Assembly: GCA_003024175.1 (NCBI GenBank)
Contig: MDYQ01000235.1
Coordinates: 1 to 40,768, forward strand
Length of the DNA: 40,768 nt
Reading direction: 5' to 3'
Source: Planoprotostelium fungivorum
Lineage: Eukaryota; Evosea; Variosea; Cavosteliida; Cavosteliaceae
Shown here: positions 1-8,358 of the stretch, in pieces
Position numbering within the stretch: the stretch's first letter is position 1
Layout of the letters: the number at the start of each line of letters is the position of its first letter
Notes under the pieces: generated by a model
Seen by the model: only the letters and a program-made list of their open reading frames with translations
What the model was told of the DNA's origin: nothing
Databases searched by the model: none
Position numbers and translations under genes: made by a program

Positions 1-60
1 ACCCTAAACCCTAAACCCTAAACCCTAAACCCTAAACCCTAAACCCTAAACCCTAAACCC
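1..60. repeat. Telomere repeat array, CCCTAAA type
   Basis: Eight perfect 7-base units (ACCCTAA in this phase) plus four bases run from the first base of the window to position 60. The C-rich strand reads 5' to 3' inward, as expected at the left end of a chromosome, so the G-rich strand would end in TTTAGGG repeats. This is the plant-type unit, also found in several protists. Only the inner edge of the tract is probably present. The array stops abruptly at the retroelement fragment, with no degenerate units between them. Confidence 0.95.
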
Positions 61-809
61 GAAGCATATCCAGAGAGTGATGCCTATGTGTTAGATATAC
101 CAACGTTGTGGCAAATACACCCAGTATTTCACGCATCACTTCTGACACAGTTTATTGAGGACCCTGTCCCAGAAAGATCGCAACCTCCTCCACCATCAGT
201 CATGGTGGATGGTCATGAAGAATTCGTCATCAAGAAATTCCTTGATTGGAAACCAACTCAAGGAAACGCAATGCAGTTTCTTGTGAAGTGGTTGGGGCAT
301 GATGACCCAAAGGAAAACTCATGGATGCACGAAGGATACCTAGAAGAGTGTGGTACCCATCTTGAGGATTTCTTTAAGCGGTGTCCGGAGGCGCGCGACT
401 ATTTTGAGAATAGGACAAGAGTCCCTCCAAAGAAGAAGAGAAGGGCTAGGAGTTAAACAATAGTGTCGTGACTACTGTCAGACATAAGACCAAGTCCGTG
501 AGAGATCACGGACGCACCAAATAATTGCCCCAATTACAACGGCCGGAGTTTCCCCGAATTTCCGACTTTCGAGAAACACACCCTTTTCACGGAAACATTT
601 CACCGGCTCTTTCCATGACTTTTATTGGACATTTCTACGTTCAAGAATGAACGATTTGAACACAATAAAATCACTTCTCAAGTCTTCCACATAGGAAGCA
701 ACCAGCAGTTGTCACTCTTCTTTATCATTCTACGGGGTCTAAGGACCTCAAATAGTCTTTGCTCCTTATAGTAGACTAAAACAAATATGTTCTTAGTCTA
801 GGGGGACAA
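61..809 (+). mobile_element. Chromovirus (Ty3/gypsy LTR retroelement) fossil, 3' part
   Basis: From the first base after the telomere repeat to position 456 the sequence encodes the end of a retroelement polyprotein. It has the integrase tail motif around 'IHPVFHASLL', then a chromodomain-like segment ('FLVKWLGHDDPKENSW'), then a basic tail. This order is typical of chromoviruses, whose chromodomain follows the integrase. A noncoding stretch follows, with a purine-rich tract at about 800-808 that could be the polypurine tract next to a 3' LTR. Everything 5' of the integrase end is missing because the telomere begins there. The copy is a fragment and cannot be a working element. The reading frame is still tidy, so it is probably not very old. 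Confidence 0.8.
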
Positions 810-1103
810 TGTCAGGAAGCAAAGCGAAGGTGCTAATTCACTTGTAAATTTAATAATGTAAATATTCAGGTCGATCAGTAAACAGGTGATTGTAGATGTA
901 AAGAATTATATAATAATTGCGCATTCAAAGCGCATCAGTGATCTGCGGATCTGCCGACTTCATTCTTTTAGCTCTGAAAGGTAGTGGGTGCTCGTAGGAG
1001 ACCACTCTAGACTCGTTAGAGTCTGACAGTTTCTTGGTGAGATTTCTCTGAGATTTCTACAAGTTTTCAAATTTATCAGTGATGTCAAATGTTGGGCACA
1101 ACA
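810..1103 (+). repeat. Candidate 3' LTR of the chromovirus fossil (ends uncertain)
   Basis: TGTCAGGAAGC directly follows a purine tract at 800-808 that looks like a polypurine tract. TGTCAGG-like starts are common in Ty3/gypsy LTRs. A TATA-like TTATATAATAAT lies near 906. The right end is placed at an ACAACA near 1103 only because it could pair with the TGT start. No second LTR copy is in the window to compare, so the boundaries are guesses. Confidence 0.3.
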
Positions 1104-1592
1104 AAATCACTTGTATTCTAAGTAGAGAAAGGGCACCCATTCTTCTCCTCTTTATCCATCCATCTTATACATCACCCTCTCTGGAGATTGAATGGTCTCC
1201 CCTTTCTGAACTGCCAGATCAGTTTGGTTGTTAACGCTGACAATATCCCATTCCAATAATTTTGTCTACAACTTGGAATCACAAATTAATTCTACACCTC
1301 CTTACAGTGAGGCATGGATCTTTGCTTAATGGTTGATGGAATTCTTTGAAATTATGCACATGAGTATGTCTCCAGAAAGCTTACATATTAATACATTCAA
1401 AAATAGTCCCACAGAAGGCTTATGTTATTCCAAAAATCAATGTACAATCACCCACTAACCTGTCAAAAAAGAGAGGTTGTTGTCTCTTGGCAGTTTATTC
1501 TAATGCAACAATATTAGGTGCACTTGTTTGGTGTCATTTGGATGACCTGCTTTTCTTTCTTTTGTGCTCTTCTTGCAGATACTCTTTGAAAT
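1104..1592. other. AT-rich subtelomeric spacer, no gene seen
   Basis: This stretch is visibly richer in A+T than the sequence beyond 3.2 kb and has no open frame with recognisable protein content on either strand. It probably includes the 3' untranslated end of the ZZ-finger gene on the minus strand. Confidence 0.5.
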
Positions 1593-1865
1593 CTAAGTTT
1601 GATTGTACAGAAAGTTCTCCCTATTGATCTCTTCAATGTCATGTTGGATCAAGCGGAACTTGTGAGGGTTGTGATGATCAGACCTGTTCTTGAAACAGTC
1701 TGCACACAGGTCAAAATCTTTGCATTGCAGGCAATGGAAGATATCCATTCCCTCCTTCATAAAATTGTCACAGTGATCACACTGATAATAGTTCCACTCA
1801 TCAGAATCCATGTCTTCTGGCTTCTCAACCTCAGGTGGAGTAATTTTACTTTTGGACCCAGGCAT
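1593..1865 (-). CDS. Small ZZ-type zinc finger protein (90 aa)
   Basis: The protein is almost entirely one ZZ zinc finger. Cysteine pairs are spaced as YQCDHCDNF, then FHCLQCKDFDLCADCF, then two histidines in SDHHNPHKF. This is the C-x2-C / C-x2-C / C-x2-C / H-H pattern of ZZ domains, which usually act in protein-protein contact (for example p62, dystrophin, HERC2) and sometimes read histone tails. A short acidic N-terminus precedes it. It starts at a clean ATG (1865) and appears to be a single exon. It lies 137 bases downstream of the rhodanese-methyltransferase gene on the same strand. Most ZZ domains sit in large proteins, so a stand-alone 90-residue copy is unusual. An unseen extra exon is possible. 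Its partner and pathway are unknown. Confidence 0.8.
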   Translation of the reverse strand: MPGSKSKITPPEVEKPEDMDSDEWNYYQCDHCDNFMKEGMDIFHCLQCKDFDLCADCFKNRSDHHNPHKFRLIQHDIEEINRENFLYNQT

Positions 1866-2002
1866 GACTGTCTATTTTAGCCATATAAGATAGAAGTATT
1901 ACCTTCAATTATTTGGTTGAGGACAGTTGTGTTTAGCATATATGTAGGTTGTTTGTTTTGGGCATTCTTAAATAATGTAGACAAAGGTTGTAGTCTGTTG
2001 AT

Positions 2003-3159
2003 TTATGAATTATTCAAAAAGGGCTTTTGTGCTACAATCAATTGTATAGGACGTCCATCATCCAAGAACTGTTCTGAATAATCAATAATGGTCCAATTGT
2101 AAAAAATCCTCTTCAGCTCCTGTTCTTCCAATATAAAATTTGGATTCTTTGGCCTTCCAAACTGCTCACACCCTTTGCCCTTCAATTAATGTGTTGTTCT
2201 ACATTCTCACCTCTCATAAAAGTGTGATAAACAACAAATCCACCAGGAATGATCATCTCTTTCATTGCAGGGAAGAGAGGTCGATGGAGGTATCTCCCCA
2301 CATGGATGAGACTCAGTCCTACCTGCCATCAATTCCTCTTTCATTTACTGTTATCACCTCTGGGTAATACTGAATCAGCTCCAGGCACCTCAATGTCTGA
2401 GAGTATGGTCTTGATGCTCAACCTGTAGTTATTAGCAGGTACAAGAGTTGGTGGAGTCACTTGTGTTGTGAAGCCAATTGATTGGCCTTGTCCAATAAAA
2501 TCTGTTGGAAATCAACGCCAGTGACGCTCCATCCTCTCTCAGCAAGATACACTGCCTCTCTTCCACATCCACAGGCAACATCCTATTTCACATGAGACAG
2601 TCTCCTCTGTTGATGCATGTTGAACTCACCAATGCTTCGTGTTGTTTCCCAGGATAAATCTCTTGTAATTTCTCTTCTATCGTTTTGATGTGCTACTGCA
2701 TGTGTTGATGAATGAGCATGAGGAAGAATCAGACACACCTTGGACAAATAAGGTGCTGGAGTCCATAATCTCTTCGAAACCTCTCCAACTTCTACAAACG
2801 ACGAATGTCCTTCTGTTTAATTTCACATGTTGAAATGTTAATGAACATTGGTACCTCCTCGATCGATTATGAAGTCGTTGACTGTGTAGCTGTGACCCTT
2901 GAATCTTTGCATTAAAGCCTGGATAGGTGAGAAATGTCGTTGGTAAACACGAATCATCACCTGTGCATCCATATCCTCACTGAAGACAAGATTGATGTGG
3001 CTACCCTATAATAGATATCAGAATGGATACGATGCATATGGTCGTTACTTTTGGAGGAAGCTCATGCAGTCTAGGATCCAACTCCTTCAACGGAATGGAA
3101 CACGAATTTGGAACATGACCCTCTCGGTACCGATCAATTGTCCTAAGATCCACCCACAT
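2003..3159 (-). CDS. Rhodanese-SAM methyltransferase fusion protein
   Basis: The N-terminus is rhodanese-like ('MWVDLRTIDRYREGHVP', then 'IPLKELDPRLHELPPK'). After a linker with 'SKRLWTPAPYLSK' comes a class I methyltransferase with motif I 'DVACGCGREAVYLAERGW' followed by 'VTGVDF'. The C-terminus ('PNFILEEQELKRIF', then 'PIQLIVAQKPF') matches the TehB/thiol-methyltransferase-like family. The coding sequence is broken by about six short introns with GT..AG ends; the frame is restored each time. The rhodanese active-site loop has no cysteine ('INLVFSEDMDAQ'), so that domain is probably a non-catalytic adaptor. The first in-frame ATG is at 3159, but the frame is open to about 3234 and an upstream exon is possible. 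This fusion is best known from bacteria. The substrate is unknown. Confidence 0.8.
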
Positions 3160-3321
3160 CTCCTTGCCGATGATTCTGATCGAAATCGCGTGATGATTGG
3201 TCTCTTCAATCACCGAAATATTCGCAAGGAGCACTTTGCGTTGTAGACTACTCCGCGATTCGCAAGAAAGAGAAGTTGAACCCCAAAGCCATCACATCCA
3301 ATCCGGATCGAAGAGAGAAAG

Positions 3322-4652
3322 ATGAAGGTCGCTCGTTTCTTCCTCTTTTTCCTACTCTCATCTTTTGTTTTTGCCCAGACAAATGATACCACCCCGACAG
3401 CAAGTAACTCTGTACCCGTGGATTCAACAATCACAGATGCGAATGCACTCTCTTCTTCTACCAGCTCCAGCACTTCTTCATCCAGCACCTCATCAACCTA
3501 TACATCCAGCACCTCATCAATCGATACATCCGGCTCCCCATCAACCAATACATCCGGCTCCCCATCAACCGATACATCCGGCACCTCATCCGGCACCTCA
3601 TCCAGCACCTCGTCTAGCACTTCACCGACGTCTGGCGCTTCGACAAACTCGACTACTATTACTCCATCCACAACCCCAATGGAAGGACCATCTGACATCA
3701 TAATCAGAGCGGCCATTTCGTCACAGCAACTCAACTCCAGTTCAGCGATTCCTCAGATCATCAGCGCCCTCAACAAAAATGGGGACAACATCTCCGCCCT
3801 GCTACTTACCTACTATGACGTTGGTGAGGCACATACTCCCACGATGGGGATCAGGATAGCAGACACAGACCCCACCTATTCTGCTGCCTACATTTATTTA
3901 GCCATGAAGGATCTCTTCAGCCGACAGACACAACTCAATTTCACAATGGTGAGCTCGATCTTTCTCCTTTCATCAATTCGTTCTCCTCTGACCCTCATAG
4001 ACCATCGATGACACACAGTACATTGGGCACGCCGTAGTGACGTTCAGAGTACAGAGTGCCGTGAATAACAGCCGAGTGATTATCAATGCCATCGCCAACG
4101 TAGTCCTAGCTTCACCGAGAAGATTTTACGTCCACACTCCCCTCGTTACACTCAAGAGAGCAGAACAACCCGCAGTATCGGTTTACGTCCTCAATAATGT
4201 CAACTCTTTCGCCCCTTCCGAGGCCTTAGCTATCAACGTCATGAATACTATGAATGGCCATTCCTTCCCTGAGTATGAGGCCAACAATTTACCTGTTGTA
4301 TATGGATCTGCCGTGAGTATTTTGTCAGATGACCTCATTTATTCATCCATATCAGAACAACAAGAATTTCCCAGATGACGGAACGGGAGCAGAAATTTCC
4401 ACCACCACCACCACCACCACCACAAACAGCTCTACATCTTCACCTGCCGTCTCCGGTGACGACAGCAGCAGCGACACTGGATACCGAATCAATCTCGCCG
4501 CCGCCATTCTGATCCCCATCATCGTCGCTGTCATCATCATCGTCGGTATCGTTGGATACCTCGTCACCCGAAAGAAGAGAAGTCAGCCCGATTCATTCGC
4601 TCGCTGGCAAGATGATGAGGACAAGGATGTCATCCCCTTAGAAGACCACTGA
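3322..4652 (+). CDS. Mucin-like type I membrane glycoprotein (about 405 aa)
   Basis: Three exons (3322-3948, 4019-4312, 4356-4652) join in phase 0. The protein opens with a signal peptide (FFLFFLLSSFVFAQ). A Ser/Thr-rich region of about 90 residues follows, with short repeats such as DTSGSPSTNTSGSPST. Then comes a folded region of about 190 residues, a run of eight threonines, one transmembrane helix (AAAILIPIIVAVIIIVGIVG) and a short tail with basic residues (RKKR) and acidic residues. The Ser/Thr region is probably heavily O-glycosylated. The folded part matches no family I can name. The layout suggests a cell-surface adhesin or sensor. The start is the ATG just before the signal peptide, 162 bases from the divergent rhodanese-methyltransferase gene. 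Confidence 0.75.
3460..3640 (+). repeat. Coding Ser/Thr minisatellite
   Basis: Tandem, imperfect units of about 12 to 24 bases built on TCCAGCACCTCATCAA and TCCGGCTCCCCATCAACC encode the mucin-like repeats of the surface protein. Such arrays usually vary in copy number between strains. Confidence 0.7.
4401..4423 (+). repeat. (ACC)n coding microsatellite
   Basis: An uninterrupted ACC trinucleotide run encodes a threonine tract near the start of exon 3 of the mucin-like protein, just outside the membrane. Confidence 0.85.
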
Positions 4653-4817
4653 GCCAATACATAACATCTGAAGTCTACCTCTTCTCTTCTTCTCTCTCTG
4701 TTCTCTGTGAATTTCGCTTCTCAGCCTCGTGTGTCACGGTCGTGTGAGCTGTCTGCAAAACTACAACGCGAAATGAGATTCTATTTCGGGTAGAATCTGG
4801 TAGAGAGGCTCGGTGTC

Positions 4818-6506
4818 ATGAGCACCTCAGAGCAGAAGCTGAATCGCTCTCACTTCTCTTTAAACCGAGGAACATTCTACGACGAGACGAATCACAGCGC
4901 ATCATATGCAGGACATCTTCCATCGAGTCCGGGAGCTCCTCGAACACAGAAAGGAGACATCAATCGAACAAACTGGTCTCTCGGTTCTGATTTTAGGGAT
5001 CCTGTGTCGGTGTATCAGGCCAGCCATACGCATCAATCACCAACCAGAGAAGTATCGGATAGAGGCCACGTCAACGAATCACATTGGTCTGTGGGTCACA
5101 GCGGAAAATCATCTTATCAAACCACAAACAAATACGAGTTCCCCATCTCTACAAGTGAACAGAGATGAAATGCGACTACGGTGTAACTCGACACAGCCAA
5201 TTATGAGAGAGCTCCAGCGTTTGATCTATCACACAATACATTCCATACCATCGTGGCAGTCGAACACGATGAACCTGATCGATTCAAGACAACAAACGAG
5301 TTGAATTATCAAGAACATGATGTATCTCAGAGAACAGATCCATCCGTAGCAAGTGACAGTCTGAGAAAAACTTTGGTCAGCAGTGTCGTGATGGGTACAC
5401 ATTCAAATGATGTTCCACCGATTGACCGAACACAGGTAATAACGACAGCGGAAGAGATTTTGTCACATCATCCCACGTGTATTCTAGTTCTTCTGGAAAG
5501 AGAGTGAGTCCGATTCATGATCTGCCATTGATCACATCAGCCGCCGTCAGCTTTCGTGAACAACAAATCGACGTTGTTTGATCATCTGGTAGGAGGGACT
5601 GAATACGTCACATCCGCCTCATCGCAGCACAAACAGTTTGCCAATGCAGAGTGAGCCGGGTCATGTCCTAATGATCTAATCATCACAAAGACGACCCATC
5701 ACGGCTCAGAATCTGAATCAGATGAAGAAATACGAGAGAAATTCTCACTTCTCTATGGGCCACACGCAAGATACAAATCCATACCAAACCTCAGCCGCCG
5801 CCGATTATTCCAGAGACCTCCAATTCAAGCAACAAGTGGAAGAGTCCTACAAACCAAAATCGACGCTGTCTCGTTTAGGTACATCATCCACCGCATGAGA
5901 TGCTGATCGGTTCGCAGGTGTCAGCGATGAGGCGGATTACGCCACACAAACGTCCCTCCATTTCACTGGACAACCTGCAGAGCGGGTGCAGGAGGAGAGA
6001 AAATCATACACCCCCGGGATCGTCTTGAGCCGTGGGCCATTCAATTCACAGACCACACACGGGGATGCTTACAATCAATCGATCAGCCGACCCGCGTCCA
6101 CCAAGAGGCTGAACAGCTTGAGCCACCAAGCTTCGTCTGTACCTCTCTCTGATGGAGATTACGAAGGAAGGTTCACCACGGTTCATCATTCGAATTTCGT
6201 TCATCCGGCTCAGACGGGGCAATCTTCATCGATAGAAAGGTGATCCTCTCTTCTTGACGTGCACGAGCTCTTCCTCGTGATCTCTGAATCTTCACCGCGC
6301 CATGATCTGATGATGACAGAGAGAAACTGAAGAAGATTTCGCATCATACCCACGTGCTACCGAAGAGCCAGCCGAATGGTATCGATGTGTCTACGACGTA
6401 CGGATCAGACTTTGAAAAGCCCAGCACTCCTCCAAAGCGATTGCCGTATCGAAACGGAAGTAATGGAGCGGCAGCGGCCTTGGATCCCACCCAGAGTTAT
6501 AAATAG
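4818..6506 (+). CDS. SHF-x-G repeat protein, candidate axonemal microtubule-binding protein
   Basis: A repeated motif appears at least five times: NRSHFSLNRG, NRTNWSLGSD, NESHWSVGHSG, NSHFSMGHTQD, and more divergent SVVMGTHSND and TSLHFTGQP. Each copy is usually followed about 10 residues later by a Y-Q/V-T/S-[ST] element (VSVYQASHT, SSYQTTNKY, NPYQTSAAADY). From memory, this [ST]-[HN]-[FW]-S-[LMV]-G plus YxT layout resembles SAXO/PPP1R32-type proteins that bind axonemal microtubules. About six small introns break the gene; the last exon ends with TAG at 6506. It is convergent with a homeodomain gene 20 bases away. An axonemal role is inferred and gains weight from delta-tubulin in the same window. 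The gene is convincing as coding; the family link is moderate. Confidence 0.6.
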
Positions 6507-6526
6507 TAAGATGGACACGATTCATC

Positions 6527-7315
6527 TCAGTGTTTATATCCACGCTTACGCCACGGGGGATTTTCTGTGCGAGCACGTCTGTTATCGAACCACACACCCA
6601 CTCTCCGTGCAGATATGTTGTGCTCCTTTGCCCATTGTTCTTTCATGTCTTTCGTTGGAAATGGATCGTTGAAATGATCCACAAACCATTTATCCAGCTC
6701 GGCCGCGAGTTCTCTCGGAAATGGTGCCTTCTCGGTTTCAATTACATCGATGCGAGGGTGTCACCTTGACTTTGGAGCTCTTGGATTCACAAAAGGAATT
6801 TACCTGATCTCGGAATTGCATCTGCAGTCCCAGGATGGATTGCGTCTGCATCTCTCGTAGACTGTCGATACCCCTGTCAGACACTGTTTCTTCTCCCGCA
6901 AGAAGGCTCGATGCGATCATCGCTGAGAAGGCCTACTCTCTTTAGTTCACTTAGAAGAGGATCATCACCTCTCTCAACTGATTCTCTTGCTTCAAGTACA
7001 CATCATATGCATACTGCAATTGAACCATCGAGTCATCGTCTAAAGCAACACCAGGAGGTTTGATGTCACTCAGTAACAGTATCGCAGGGAGGTCATGGAT
7101 TTTCTCCTGTTTAGGAGGACTACAGAGTCTTATCTCAGCGTCCGCTTTGGCAAGTTGAGGATACCAATTCAATTCTTGTTTCACCAGATCTTTCGTTCCA
7201 ACTGCCTCCAACAGATCGTCATTCCGGGTGGTGAGCTCACCCAACAGGTGAGTCAGCTGTCAGTGCTCAGAATGCAGCAACACTAGAACAGTCTCACGTC
7301 CTCTACGGTTGTCAT
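6527..7315 (-). CDS. TALE-like homeodomain transcription factor (225 aa), left partner of divergent pair
   Basis: Four exons (7315-7298, 7256-6969, 6932-6765, 6730-6527) join in phase 0. The C-terminal 55 residues are a homeodomain: helix 1 around ELDKWFVDHF, a PFP loop (NDPFPTKDMKEQW) of the TALE three-residue-extension type, helix 2 AKEHNISARR, and recognition helix VGVWFDNRRAR with the invariant W-F-x-N-x-R. The N-terminal 160 residues are helical and acidic and match no named domain. They could serve in partner recognition. The protein ends about 12 residues after the homeodomain. It would act in the nucleus. It is transcribed away from a second homeodomain gene across 98 bases. The ATG at 7315 is the first in frame. 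A TALE assignment looks sound; its targets are unknown. Confidence 0.85.
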
Positions 7316-7413
7316 GTGTGAAGAAAATGCGGTCATCTAAATTTCGCAAACGTATCCGATTGGATAAGACGAGCCAAAGTCTGTTTTCAAACGACCTCAG
7401 GAAGCTACACCGC
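7316..7413. promoter_or_regulatory. 98-base bidirectional promoter between the two homeodomain genes
   Basis: The two start codons lie back to back with only 98 bases between them. The spacer holds an inverted CCAAT-type element (GATTGG near 7352) and AT-rich patches, but no clear TATA box. Any change here could affect both genes, which suggests co-expression. Confidence 0.6.
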
Positions 7414-8312
7414 ATGGACTCCTCTACGACTGAAGACGTTCGGAAGCTGTTGGATCAACGGGCTTCTTGGAAAGATGCACAGCCCGAGGCAAGAGTGATG
7501 TTACATTCTCACCGATGATAATCATCTACAGGTGAAGAAAGAACAGACAGATAGCTTCCTTCAGAACTATCTCGACCTCAAGTCAGTGAAGGATTATCTA
7601 GAACTTGGTTGGCACGTGAAGAACAAAGCCAGTGACACGCTCTCCTATTGCTTACAATACAGCACGAATCTATTGACAAGTATATGCTTCACTGTGATCG
7701 ACTTTGGTCTGGGGACTAAGGTGAATGATGATCTAACGCATCTGGAATTGAACGCCGCAGGCGCCTTCAACACCCACAGAAACGACAAACAAAAAGAGAG
7801 GAAGAAATTCGGATAACGATAAAACAGCCGCCCTGCAGGAGTGGTATAACGATCACTGGGTGAGACGAGAGATGTACGATGTGAGAATGACATCACACAG
7901 GACAATCCATATCCAAAGTTGGCCGAGAAAGAGCAGCTGTCCATCCAATCGGGCTTGAGCATACGACAGGTCTCCGATTGGTTCTGCAACGAGAGAAAGT
8001 ACGTCTCTCCACTTGATCTTCTCCTGACACAGCGGCAGGAATCAAGGAGGGGCTAGAAAGAGGAAGAATGCTCCTTTATTCGATTCCTCATCGAGCGACT
8101 TTGACGGGTTGTCATCACCAAGTCAATGGGAGGGCATCATCAACTTGCAAGGAGACTCTGCATCATCTCTCGATTACGCCCTGGAGTACAACACTCAATT
8201 GGACATGGGAATGGAACAGCTGAAGCACACAGAGAGCTATTATCTCGATGCCTTTCATAACAATGAGCCCTTCGGTGACGAATATCTTCCCACCCTCGAG
8301 ACTTGGAACTAA
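7414..8312 (+). CDS. TALE homeodomain transcription factor (248 aa), right partner of divergent pair
   Basis: Five exons (7414-7494, 7532-7720, 7761-7859, 7901-7998, 8033-8312) give one continuous frame. Residues of about 112-170 form a classic TALE homeodomain: helix 1 LQEWYNDHW, the extended loop DNPYPKLAEKEQL, helix 2 SIQSGLSIRQ, and recognition helix VSDWFCNER. The NPYP and QVSDWF elements match the PBC/MEIS/KNOX/fungal HD1 group. A basic stretch (NKKRGR) precedes it, and another (GARKRK) follows and may be the nuclear signal. The acidic, Ser-rich C-terminus (SSSSDFDG, EYLPTLETW) could be an activation region. The ATG at 7414 was chosen because the N-terminus then resembles that of the divergent neighbour (E-D-x3-LL). 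An upstream ATG at 7327 is in frame and would shrink the promoter. Confidence 0.85.
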
Positions 8313-8358
8313 ACAAATTCTCTGTACGATTCTCTATTCTTTATTCTCCATTGAGAGA

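Noticed and set aside
6376-6769. Plus-strand frames overlapping the left homeodomain gene
   Set aside because: They are shadows; the minus strand carries the homeodomain motif in a spliced frame and the plus-strand gene ends at 6506.
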